Shown here piece by piece: positions 28,437 through 39,448 of a DNA stretch of 64,000 nt. The notes beneath the pieces were generated by a model. It did no database searches. It saw only the letters and a list, made by a program, of their open reading frames with translations, and was not told the DNA's origin. Each line of letters starts with the position of its first letter. The stretch's first letter is position 1. A program made the translations under genes and the position numbers. Origin of the DNA: Salvia splendens (Eukaryota > Streptophyta > Magnoliopsida > Lamiales > Lamiaceae); contig NC_056035.1 in assembly GCF_004379255.2 (NCBI RefSeq), positions 32,751,208-32,815,207 of the forward strand. Direction: 5' to 3'.

Positions 28437-30328
28437 AGAGGTGGGTCGGTACGGTATACCGTACCGACCGTGCCATACCGCATACCGTACCGGAAAGTAC
28501 GGTATGACAAAATTCAATACCGATACCGTACCGAATTTTCGGTATACCGAAATTCCGGTATACCGGAAATTCGGTATGATATTTTTTGATACCATTACCA
28601 TACCGTTATTACGGTATACCGTAATAACGGTATGGTAACGGTAACGGTATACCGAAAATTAATTGGTTTCTTGATTTGTTCATTTACTAATTGATTTCTC
28701 GATTGTTCATTATTTTTTGCTATCGGTAATTCGTCCATCACTCTATTCAATTTTATATTTTGGTTAGCATGTTATCAAGTATCATATTATATTTGTTGTT
28801 GCCGATGATGTTAATCTTTAAGTATCTTTTAATATATATTTATGGATTATTTTGATTACATATATTCATAATTTTATCCCATAATCGTGGTTAATGATAA
28901 AATGAAGGTACTTATTGATTATTTTTGGCTATTTAGACCAATAGTAGTAATAATTGGTCTTATAAATAAAATCTCCAAATAGATTTACAAGTGTAATGAA
29001 ATAAAGATTCAATTTTTCCCCCTAGACTTTAATTTCAATCTATCATTATAAACATGCATACAAATTCTCAAAAATATTAACAAGGCACGGTCTTCCTTTG
29101 ATTTGAATAAATTTTTAAAATACTAGCAAATAATATTTTTTAATGTGAAAATACTAAAATTCAAAATATATCAAAATTTGGCTCATTTGTTGGTTATGAT
29201 GAGTATATTTTAAAATTAAGGGTTTAGGATTTAGGTTTCAAGGTTTGGGTTTTTAGTGTATGGGGTCTCTATATTGCAATGAAATGAATCTCGACTAGAA
29301 AGTGTCTCACCAGTGCAATATTAAATTATTGCAACGTAAACTTGCTCCTACAGTTATAACTCAACGGTTAATTCATATTTTCACAGATTTAAAATGTTTT
29401 TTAATTTTAAGTCTGATATTTAAATGTCAAGACAGTTTATTAAAATGTCAACACAAATATGTGTTGAAATTTTAATGTGATCGTATTGACATTTTTAAGA
29501 AAATGTAGCATTTAAACACACTCTTGTGTCTATGTGGGGTTAATGTGATTGAAAAAGTATAATCCAAAGTAAGAGGATGTCGAATATTCTTTTGTTTATC
29601 ATTTCACAACTTTTATTTCGCAAAATGAAATAAATATGAAGAAATTAAAATGACCCGTGCATCGCACGGGCGTGACACTAGTTAGTAATTTAAATTGGAC
29701 ATTTATTTCTCTTTAAGAATTAAGAATGACTGATCAGTATCCTATTTATTCATCCTTCAATTTAAGTAGTATATAAAATAAGATAACATACAATGAATTA
29801 AACACTAATTAAACGATTTGATTCATTTTCAGCTGCACATAATTTTAATTGACATTTTATGAAGTGGGACGAAGAATAAAACAAAATTTTTAATTACTTT
29901 GTATATTTGGAATATGACATTACACAAAGAATCATATACTAAATGGTGTGAGTTAATACAAATTCTTTCAAATGTGCTCTGTTGAAACATATTCCATATA
30001 TCGTATTTCCAATCTTCTTTCGGTGTTATGTGCTATTGTGTTTATTATATTTAATAGGATGAGTTGATAAAAAAATAATTCAGGTTAATTTTGAATTTAT
30101 TTGAATAAATTATCATTTGAATGTTTAATTTTATTGTATTAATTGATGTATTAAATGTTTTTTAATATAATATATATATATAAATGTAATATATATATTA
30201 CAACATATTTAATATTAATATATATATATATAATAATCTATCGGTATATACCGAATATTCGGTATACCGTGGATTCAGTATATACCGAAGTTTCGGTATA
30301 CCGTGGTATACCGCGGTATAGAAAAATT
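28437..30328. mobile_element. hAT-like element remnant with CGGTATACCG sub-terminal repeats
   Basis: The left part (28437-28660) starts TAGAGGTGGGTCGGTACGGT and carries many copies of the palindromic word GGTATACC, a common layout of plant hAT ends. A second cluster of the same word lies at 30237-30322. It stops abruptly where the truncated LTR of copia B starts, so the right terminus is missing. The interior has no recognisable transposase and includes a Helitron 3' end. Superfamily assignment is by appearance only. Confidence 0.5.
29654..29681 (+). mobile_element. Helitron 3' terminus
   Basis: A GC-rich hairpin, CCCGTGC-ATC-GCACGGG (29654-29670), is followed seven bases later by CTAG (29678-29681) and then T. 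A hairpin just upstream of a terminal CTRR, with insertion before T, is the classic Helitron 3' end. The 5' end (starting TC after A) could not be placed with confidence; TCTCTATATT near 29269 is one candidate. Confidence 0.7.
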
Positions 30329-30842
30329 GCGGCTGCCACGTGAGAAATCCACACGCTCCACACACGGGTGGCACACTCCAGCCACACGCATGTAACCGAC
30401 GTCGGTTACGAATTGCCATGACGAGCCTTCAATGGCTGGTTGACCTTGCATGGTGGCTTGGCCTATAAATAGGCTAGCCATACCACTGCATTAGGACACA
30501 CATACAAGCATTCTGCATCATAAGCTCTCTCCCTCTCTCTGCATTGTTTTCTGTTGAAGCTCTGCCCTCTCCTCCATCCCGTTCGCCGGAGCTCTACTGG
30601 TTGCGGTGCTGCATCAATAGAGACGTAGCCGTTTTACCTTTGGAGACGACACGCCAAACCGAAGAGCACTACCGGGGCGTATCTCGTCTTGCGAGAAGAG
30701 GCCTTCTCGACTCGGCTAATCATACTGGTTTAGTAGTTTCGATTCTACGTTGTAATTTCTAAAGTTCAATTCCTTCTTTTCCTTTCTTTTGGGTTGTATT
30801 ACGCCTGATTTTGTTATCTCTTGTAATCCCCAGAAACCAACA
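30329..30842 (+). repeat. 5' LTR of copia B, 5'-truncated
   Basis: It matches 36374-36887 with about 13 differences by eye over about 514 bp (roughly 2.5%). It retains the TATA-like CTATAAATAG near 30472 and the internal self-complementary block at 30680-30694. It ends AACCAACA. Confidence 0.9.
30680..30694 (+). promoter_or_regulatory. LTR block complementary to the primer-binding region (copia B)
   Basis: TATCTCGTCTTGCGA. It is the exact reverse complement of 30844-30858, which begins two bases after the LTR end. The copy in the 3' LTR (36725 onward) ends GCGG instead of GCGA. Proposed role: self-primer for minus-strand synthesis (inference). Confidence 0.6.
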
Positions 30843-30843
30843 A

Positions 30844-30858
30844 TCGCAAGACGAGATA
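30844..30858 (+). other. Putative self-priming primer-binding site (copia B)
   Basis: TCGCAAGACGAGATA lies where a tRNA primer-binding site should be, but it does not resemble the initiator tRNA-Met complement. It pairs perfectly with 30680-30694 of the LTR. Confidence 0.55.
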
Positions 30859-30931
30859 GCTTGCCTTTGAAGGGATTTGGACCTCCTAAACTGAACTAAA
30901 ACTTTCGAAACAATTAAAACCTTTGCTGGAG

Positions 30932-33900
30932 ATGTCGACTGAATCCAACAACGTTGATGCCACCACCACCGCCGCCATTCCCTCCACCATGGCGACCACT
31001 GGACCGGTCAACACTTCATCGATTCCCTCGATGATGCCAACCCCCGGCTTCCCAGCCGCCTCATCCACTGTCCCTTGGGTTTGGGACAACCCCTTCGGGG
31101 CGTCCACTGGTTCCACCTTTGGTGGTTCGGTTGGTTCCACGTTTAGTGGTTACTTCGGATCCTTTAATGGATCGAGTGTTGGTGCCTTCGGGCTCAATAC
31201 TGGTGTTGGATCTTCCGGGATCAACACGAATGTGGGGGGCACTATGCCCAACACGAACATGGGGGGCTCTATGCCCAACCAAGTTGTTGGCTCCTTCGGG
31301 GGCAACGGAATTGGTTCCTTCCAAGGACCAACTGCGGCACCTTTGGCACCAAGAATGATGCCACCTGCCGAGAAACCACCCAAGTTTGGAGGATCAAACT
31401 TCAAGAGGTGGTATCAAAAGATGTTGTTCTACTTGACAGCATTGGGCGTCGCCAACTTCCTCACGGAGAACGAGCCGCCCGCGCCAAGCGACCAAGAGAC
31501 TAGGCTCGAAGTCATGGCAGACTATGAAGCTTGGAGGAAAGGAGATTATCTTTGTAAAAATTTCATTCTAAGTGCATTAGATGATAGTTTGTACAATGTA
31601 TACTCCAATGTAACCACATCTAAACAAATGTGGGAAAGCCTAGAAAAGAAATATAGCATAGATAATGCTGCAGGGACTGAACAGGTCGTAGCGTCCAAAT
31701 TTATGGACTACAAAATGGTCGACTCTCGACCCATCATGGAGCAAGTCCAAGAGCTCCAAATGATCATCCACTCCTTAGTGGCTGAAGGGATGACCTTGCC
31801 CGATAAGTTCCTAAGGTGCACGATCATTGACAAACTCCCTCCAAGTTGGAAGGACTTCAAGAGTTATCTCAAGCACAAGCGAAAGCAGATGACCTTTGAA
31901 GACTTGATCGTGAAGTTGCGCATTGAGGCAGATGTGCGCAAAAGCGACCAAAAGGCTAAGGGATTCACCCCAAATGAAGCCAAAGCCAACATGTTGGAGC
32001 GGGGCGGTCCCTCCAACAAACGCCCTCGCCCAAACCGTCCAAGCGACAAAGGGAAGGGAAAGCAGCCTTCAAAGAAGTTTGAAGGCGACTGCTACAAATG
32101 TGGCAAACAAGGCCACTTTGCTAAAGACTGCCGCAGCAAGAAGAAGAAGCCGGCTGCCCACGTCGTTGAGAAGGAGTTCAAGGACTGGGATGAGAACGAC
32201 CTCATTGCTGTGGTCACTGAAGAGGTCAACCTTGTTAACAACAACAAGGGTGGCTGGTATATTGATTCCAGCGCTACTGCACACGTCTGCGCAGATAGAA
32301 GTATGTTCTCCACCTACAACAACGTTGAAGGGAGAAAGATAAACATGGGGAATCAAGCCTCGTCTGAAATCCTCGGAGTTGGTGATGTAATCCTCAAGAT
32401 GACGTCTGGCGTCTCAATCACCTTGAAGGATGCGCTGGACATCCGGAAGAACCTAGTTTCAGGATCAATACTAGTGAATAAGGGTTTTAAACTTGTATTT
32501 GAATCCGATAGGTTTGCATTGTATAAGTTTGGAAAGTCCCTCGGAAAAGGTTATGTAACCGACGGACTTTTCAAGCTTAGTGTAGCAACACTGTGTGTTC
32601 CAAAGCCATTGGCTAATAAGAATAAAGCATCTACTTCCTCTTATTTGACCGAGTCTTCAAATTTGTGGCATTGTAGATTGGGACATGTAAATTCAAAAGC
32701 CATTAAAAGATTAGTAAATTTAGATTTACTAAAGGCTAATGAATTGGATATCCAAGATAAATGTGAAATTTGTCTTGAAGCAAAAATGACTAAGTTGCCG
32801 TTTCATTCGGTTGAACGAAGCACAAAACCCCTTGAATTAATTCACAGGGATGTATGTGATTTAAAGATGGTGCAAACAAGAGGTGGTAAAAAGTACTTTA
32901 TCACTTTCATAGATGATTGCACAAGATATTGCTACATTTATCTTTTAAGAAGTAAAGATGAAGCAATAGAGGCGTTCAAAAAATTATAAGAACGAAGTTG
33001 AGAATCAACTTGGTTGTAAAATCAAAATGATTCGAAACGATAGAGGAGGAGAATATGTAGCCCCGTTTGAGGAGTTATGCAACGCAAGGGGTATAATTCA
33101 TCAAACAACTGCTCCATATTCACCACAATCTAATGGTGTTGCAGAACGCAAAAATCGAACTCTAAAAGAGATGATGAATGCACTGCTTCTAACTTCAGGA
33201 TTACCACATAACATGTGGGGGGAAGCTGTTTTGACAGCCAACTATATCTTGAATAAGATCCCTCTCAAAGGAAAAGATGTCACTCCTTATGAGTTGTGGA
33301 AGGGAAGGAAGCCATCCTACAAATACCTCAAAGTGTGGGGGTGTTTGGCAAAAGTGATGGTTCCTCCGCCCAAAGAAGTTACAATCGGACCTAAGACGGT
33401 TGATTGCATCTTCATTGGATATGCACTTAACAGTAGTGCATATCGATTTGTTGTTCACAAGTCTGAAATATCGACTATCACAGTAGGAACAACAATTGAG
33501 TCGAGGAATGTTGTATTTCTCGAAAATACATTTCCTTGCAAAGACAAGGAAAAAGTCTCAACCAATTCTGAGATAAGAATTGAAGAAGCCACTAGTTCTA
33601 AACCAGTGGAAGAAGAAGCCACTAGTTCTAAATCAGCGGATGCGGAACCTGAATCGCGCAAGCGTGCAAGGCCCGATCCAAAAGATACAGTACTAAGACG
33701 TGGTAATAGAGTCAGAACACCAAAAAGTTTTGGTCCTGACTATATTGCTTTCATGTTGGATGAAGAACCAACATCGATAAAAGTAGCCTTTGCTGGCCCA
33801 GACGGGCTGCATTGGAGAGAAGCTGTTCAAAGCGAAATTGATTCAATTTTGCTAAACCACACATGGGTGTTGGTTGATTTGCCCGAAGGTGCTAAACCTT

Positions 33901-35302
33901 TAGGATGCAAATGGGTTCTTAAAAGAAAGTTTAAGACCGATGGAACAGTTGATAAGTATAAAGCCCGATTAGTAGTAAAGGGTTTTAAACAAAAGGAAGG
34001 ACATGACTTCTTCGATACCTATTCACCTGTAACAAGGATTACATCTATACGAGTGCTTCTCGTTATTACTGCATTGCACAATCTTGAGATTCATCAAATG
34101 GATGTAAAGACTGCGTTTCTAAATGGTGAACTAGAAGATGAAATCTATATGGAACAACCCGAAGGGTTTGTAGTACCTGGACAAGAGAAAAAGGTATGCA
34201 AGCTCGTAAAGTCCCTATATGAATTGAAACAAGCGCCATTCCAGTGGCGCTTGAAGTTTGATAATGTGATGTTATCAAATGGGTTTAAAATCAACGAGTG
34301 CGACAAATGTGTCTACATCAAGAGCACTAATAACGGTCATGTTATAGTGTGTCTCTACGTTGATGATATGTTAATCTTGGGTAGCAACACTCAAGTAATT
34401 AACGATACAAAGGCATGTTAAAGAGAAACTTTGACATGAAAGACATGGGTCTAGCCGATGTAATTCTTGGAATGAAGATTCTAAGAACGAATGATGGAGT
34501 CATCTTAACACAATCACACTATGTTGAGAAGATATTGAATAAATTCAAAGCCTATGATGGCGCCGGTTAAGACTCCAATTGAACTCGACGTTCACTTGAG
34601 CAAGAACAAAGGCGAGCCCGTTGCACAAGAAGAGTATGCACGGGTCATCGGGTGCATTATGTACTTGACTAATTGCACTCGACCTGACATTGCTTGTGCC
34701 GTGAACAAGTTGAGTCGTTACACGAGCAATCCAAGCAAAGAGCATTGGAGAGCTCTTGTGAGGGTTTTGAGATATTTAAAACATACTCAAAATCTTGGGC
34801 TACACTTCTCGAGATACCCCCGGTACTTGAAGGGTACTGTGATGCCAATTGGATATCCGATAATAGAGACTCACTTTCAACAAGTGGATACGTCTTTACT
34901 ATTGGGGGAGGTGCTGTATCGTGGAAATCCACAAAACAGACATGTATAGCCCGATCAACAATGGAATCGGAGTTCATTGCCTTAGATAAGGCGGGTGAGG
35001 AAGCTGAGTGGCTTAAGAACTTCCTTGAAGATATTCCATGTTGGTCTAAGTCAGTGCCACCAGTGCTAATCCACTGCGATAGCCAAGCGGCTATTGGAAG
35101 GGCAAACAATGGTTTCTATAACGGTAAGTCTCGACATATACGTCGACGACATAACACCGTGAGACATTTGATCACAACTGGCGTGATTACAATTGACTAT
35201 GTGAAGTCAATAGATAATCTAGAGGATCCGCTAACCAAAGGGTTAAACCGTGATCAAATGAATAAGTTGCTAGAGGGAATGAGTTTGAAATCCATAAACT
35301 AA
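30932..35302 (+). pseudogene. Copia B gag-pol polyprotein, frameshifted
   Basis: ATG at 30932 begins a Ser/Gly/Pro-rich N terminus, then a UBN2-type gag domain, a CCHC knuckle ([14 protein letters not shown], near 32090), a protease motif read as [12 protein letters not shown]-pre-integrase [11 protein letters not shown] and the start of integrase. In the protease the usual DSGAT is DSSAT, a change in the catalytic loop. One extra A near 32980 causes a frameshift. The frame from 33027 holds the rest of integrase and RT with the YVDD box, then breaks again near 34410, 34555 and 34815. The last frame ends with RNase H at a stop at 35302. The breaks are point-like. Confidence 0.92.
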
Positions 35303-35864
35303 AGAATTATCATAGCGGTAACCCAACCATGATGACTGGAGATCCCAAGAACTTGGTTCAAAGGGACAACTAAGCTATGAGAGTTCATGAGAAACACTCA
35401 ACTATATCTATTCCCTAGAGAGCAATAGAGTGTTGGAGAACTTGCCTAGTGGTAAAGGCCAAGTCTATGACTTCTAATAGTTCTTAAGAATCTCAAAGAG
35501 ATGGAGTTCTCAAAGAGACCAAGTATGGCAAGGTAATTGACTAAGAATCACCTATGTAAGTGTGAAGTGTGGTCGCTTCATAAAACACACTTATGAATCC
35601 AAAGTGGTGTCCAAGACCGCAATGGACACAAAACGTGAGAACGGATGAGGTTGAGGTGTTTAAGCGTTAACACCATTGTCTCGGTGCACGCCGTGGGGGA
35701 TTAGTTCAAAGCATCGCGCTACTAAGCCGCCTGTGTATCCGATGGTGTCGACTATGGAAGGTTCAAGGCCAACAACTACCTATCCTTATGCTTATATACC
35801 TCTCGAGGGTTGAGCTTGTGTCTGCATGCATATGCATTTGGCTATTTCCACTCATGTGGGGGAT

Positions 35865-36887
35865 TGTAAAAATCATTGATTAAATATGCTCGGTCAATGG
35901 ATTTTGACCAAATAATAAATGTGACGAGACATTTAATTTTGTGAAATTAAATGACATAGCGTCGATCTACATTTTACGTAGATAAATGTAGTATATTCAC
36001 TTTCTCAAATCCGATTTCCGGTGAGTGAGAAATAGTGGATTAAAGTTGGGCATAATTAGCTTTTAATTAAAGCTTGGAGTTGGAGCTTAGGGAATAATTA
36101 ACTAGTGTTAATTATCCCACATTGGAGGATTAACACATCTTTTAATGTGTATAAATTAAGTGACTTTATGTTACTTAATAATTATAGTGGACCAAGATGG
36201 GTGAAAGAGCCCACACGCGCGCGCCGCCGCCGCCCGCCCGAGCCCGATCCCGATCTTGGCAATTGGTCTTTGGGTGGTCTTTGGGCTTGAGGCTTGGCCC
36301 AAACTATTCTTTTTGGACCACCGCCGAGTCAGCAATCCAAATGGCTTGACACGTCGTCAAGCGAGGCACAGTCACGGCTGCCACGTGAGAAATCCACACG
36401 CTCCACACACGGGTGGCACACTCCAGCCACACGCCTGTAACCGACGTCGGTTACGAATTGCCATGATGAGCCTTCAATGGCTGGTTGACCCTGCATGGTG
36501 GCTTGGCCTATAAATAGGCTAGCCATACCACTGCATTAGGACACACATACAAGCATTCTGTATCATAAGCTCTCTCCCTCTCTCTGCATTGTTTTCTGTC
36601 GAAGCTCTGCCCTCTCCTCCATCCCGTTCGCCGGAGCTCTACTGGTTGCGGTGCTGCATCAATAGAGACGTAGCCGTTTTACCTTTGGGGACGACATGCC
36701 AAACCGAAGAGCACTACCGGGGCGTATCTCGTCTTGCGGGAAGAGGCCTCCTCGACTCGGCTAATCATACTAGTTTAGTAGTTTCGATTCTACGTTGTAA
36801 TTTCTAAAGTTCAGTTCCTTCTTTTCCTTTCTTTTGGGTTGTATTACGCCCGGTTTTGTTATCTCTTGTAATCCCCAGAAACCAACA
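35865..36887 (+). repeat. 3' LTR of copia B
   Basis: It starts TGTAAAAATC after the polypurine tract and ends AACCAACA; length is about 1023 bp. A very GC-rich block (36213-36255, GCGCGCGCCGCCGCCGCC) is present only in this copy because the 5' LTR is truncated. The TATA-like box is near 36518. Confidence 0.88.
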
Positions 36888-38237
36888 AAGAATTGAATAT
36901 AGTCACTTTTAAAAAACTACATTTTCTTGAGAAGGAACCGTTGGCACGTAATAAGCTACAACATGCATATTTAGGTACAACATGCATATTTATGTATGTA
37001 GCGCACCAGACTCTCCTCTGTTATCTCGAGTTGCTCTTATTTATTTCCATACTAGCGAAGATTATATTTAAGAGCTCAAGAGATTGATGGTTTTCCCCAA
37101 ATTCAGCACTTGGATCGAGTGTTGTGGTTTTTCACCAGTGATTTAGGAGAATTCGAGCTTGATTACCGGAAGCTGAGATGCGCATTGAGGAATTTGCCAG
37201 AGTGTGCTTAGTAATGAGCTCAAACTGTCTCAATGCGCCTTTGCTGCTATCAGGTATGCCTCTTTAACATAATATAATTCAAATCTCCATGCCACTTGGA
37301 TTGCTTCTCTCTTGAATTGAATCTAACATGACACCTTACTTCTCATTTAGTTGATATTGAACCTCTCATCTTACTAAATTGCTAGTTTTTATTGGACATT
37401 GCTGGAGGTGGCTGCTTCAGCTTTGGTATGATGGCTCATCTTGAGCCAACTTTGCAGGGGATCGGCCTATTTGGGGAAACTGGATTTCTTGGTCAAGTTC
37501 TCTATCTCGAAGCAGGGTTGCTGCTTCTAGAACTGTTTGGTTTTTAGATGATCCTGGTACGCCACCATTAATTCATAATCGTTAATTGATGGAGATGAAC
37601 TAACAGGTTTAGCTTGAGGCGCATTAATGGCTAACATCTAATAATAAGCAAGTATGTGACTATTTCTCACAGGGGTTGGAAAGGGGAGTAGAATGATTTT
37701 GCTATTGGAACCCGAACGTCTAGAAGGGATTGATGATAAGAAAAACTGCGTTAAAAAATATTGTTGTGTAACTTCGGCTTGAATAAGACTTTAAATCAGG
37801 TAGTGTAGGATTCATGCTATGTTCTATACGTCTGCTTCGTGAAAAAGAATATGGAAAATCTACCCACTTTTTCTTGACATTTAGTATCAAGTCTGCGGTA
37901 ATTTTTGCTTGAAATATTTACATACATACTTCATATCGAAGATCTCTTGTACTTTAAAGATATTAATCTAAATGACAATAATTGTGTGTGCTTAGTAAGT
38001 AGACACAGTTGTACGTATATGTTTGCCTTCCTGAACAGAAATACAAGAAACTAATCCCTTGTTATGGATGCAAAATGGTGTAGCATACAAAGAAAAGATA
38101 GATAACAGAATTAAACACAATAATTTAAAATTTAGAAGGACAATATACTTTTAAGTTATTTCGAAGGCTTTCCTTGTATTCTGTGGGTGGGTGGGTGGGT
38201 GGTAAAACGTAACTGCACTTACAACATTGTATCTCAA
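36888..38237. other. Spacer between copia B and MADS copy 2
   Basis: AT-rich. A moderately GC-richer stretch at 37080-37560 has short open segments with GT/AG-like edges (around 37251 and 37388) and may be a decayed gene fragment, but I cannot identify it. From about 38030 the sequence is similar to the 3' flanks of MADS copies 1 and 3. A (GGGT)n-like stretch sits at 38182-38202. Confidence 0.4.
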
Positions 38238-38912
38238 TCAAGGATAGAAATTGGCTGCCCACGCTCTTCCAAGCTCATCAGGAACTCCACTCTGATTCCA
38301 GTCTGCAAAGGATCTTGCAACTTCAGTTGATCCTAAGTTGATTCCTCTTGACATGCCAAACGTGTTCTCGATGCCAGGGCCGAACCATCTTTCTTTTTCT
38401 GTGATTGAAGTAGTTGCAAAATCACCACTTCTATTTTCTGTCATCATCTGGATATGGTGTGGATTGTTAGTGCACAAAAGCTGGCCCTGTGCCCCTGCAA
38501 GTTCGTTGTACCTGTTTTCGAGCTTCTTCAGCTTTTCTTCCACAAACTGATCCAAACCATTTAGCTGCCTCACATCAAGCTCATTGAACACTCCACCTTC
38601 AAAGAGTCGAGTCATGAGGAACCCCATTTCTGTTTCGTCATTCTTCTTTTGAAGTTTCAGCAACCTATCGGTCATGCTTTTCAGTTTGTCACTCAAGAAT
38701 TTATCATGCAGAACCATTTTCTTGGGACCGGGCTCTTTGGAACGAGCCATGAACTTCATGACTCCATTCATAACCTGTTCACGAGAGGGCCATAAGGTTG
38801 AATATGACTCTTTAGGATCATTAACGATGATAACTATCTCCACACCACACAACACTGATAGCTCATGTGCTTTCTTGAATAAGCTATCAAGCCTTCTTTG
38901 GAAGGTAGATTT
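38238..38912 (-). pseudogene. Type I MADS-box gene copy 2, 3' part (disrupted by copia C)
   Basis: Encodes the MADS protein from STFQRRLDSLFKKAHE to the C terminus FYP. The missing 5' piece lies at 43874-43929, on the other side of copia C. By eye it is identical to copy 3 (46153-46827) except one base (TTTGG versus TTTTG, giving Gln for Lys). The first 18-20 residues of the DNA-binding domain are lost from this piece. An in-frame ATG inside the antisense LTR at 38993 would give a 251-aa chimeric reading frame with an LTR-derived N terminus; there is no evidence that it is expressed. Confidence 0.93.
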
Positions 38913-39413
38913 TGTTGAAAACGTGTAAAATTTGAAAAGGCTAGGCCTTTGGCCTTTCTTCTCCAAATGCATTATGTGATGCCTTAATGCCATGACTCTT
39001 CATGTAGGCTCACATATCCTATAAATAGATGGAGTTTTAGGAGAAGAGGACACAACACCAACAATCATTCTCCCTTTCTCTAGTCTCAAGCATTCTAGTG
39101 TGCATCTTAGGAGCATTGTATTGCTCGGTTCTCGCCTCCAATTCAAGTTCGCCGGAGCCTACGAGTTTGAGGTGCTTCAACTCGATAGGAGGAAAGTCGT
39201 TTCATCTTTGGGGATATTACGCCAATCCGTGAGCACTAGCCGGGGTGTATTTCGTCTTGCGGAGAGAGTGATACCTCGACTCGACTTAAAGAAGACTATA
39301 GTTTGTATCTTGTTCCTTTTATTGTATTTATTTTGTTTTACTTACCTTCCAGTTTTTGGTTCTTTTGTAATAGCAAGAGTTTGCCCGTCTAAAAGGCTTC
39401 AATATTTCCAACA
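38913..39413 (+). repeat. 5' LTR of copia C
   Basis: TGTTGAAAAC to TTTCCAACA, 501 bp, with TATA-like CTATAAATAG near 39019. By eye it differs from the 3' LTR by about seven substitutions and one single-base indel (about 1.5%). Confidence 0.95.
39248..39261 (+). promoter_or_regulatory. LTR block complementary to the primer-binding region (copia C)
   Basis: TATTTCGTCTTGCG is the exact reverse complement of 39416-39429, just after the LTR. It corresponds to the block at 30680 in copia B, but with T where B has C; the partner site carries the matching A for G. Confidence 0.6.
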
Positions 39414-39415
39414 AT

Positions 39416-39429
39416 CGCAAGACGAAATA
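39416..39429 (+). other. Putative self-priming primer-binding site (copia C)
   Basis: CGCAAGACGAAATA begins two bases after the LTR end, in the position of a primer-binding site. It is unlike the initiator tRNA-Met complement and pairs perfectly with LTR positions 39248-39261. Confidence 0.55.
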
Positions 39430-39448
39430 TTGTACTCTTGTTGAAATC

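Larger units (their letters stand above)
30329..36887 (+). mobile_element. Ty1/copia LTR retrotransposon B, 5' truncated
   Basis: It contains a partial 5' LTR (30329-30842), an atypical primer-binding region, gag, protease, integrase, RT, RNase H, a polypurine tract (TGTGGGGGA ending at about 35864) and a full 3' LTR (35865-36887). The order is that of copia. The 5' LTR lacks its first half and abuts the hAT-like remnant, so no target duplication can be seen. It is closely related to copia C at 38913-43873, with similar protein sequence throughout and similar LTR motifs. At least four frameshifts show it is dead. Confidence 0.92.

Noticed and set aside
30680..30694. Ordinary tRNA primer site misread as self-complementarity
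   Set aside because: I compared the post-LTR bases with the initiator tRNA-Met complement and a few remembered tRNA sequences without a match. A full tRNA search is still required, so the finding is kept as a hypothesis.
37080..37560. Possible unknown gene between copia B and MADS copy 2
   Set aside because: There are short open pieces and splice-like edges, but no recognisable domain and no continuous frame. Kept only as a note in the spacer entry.
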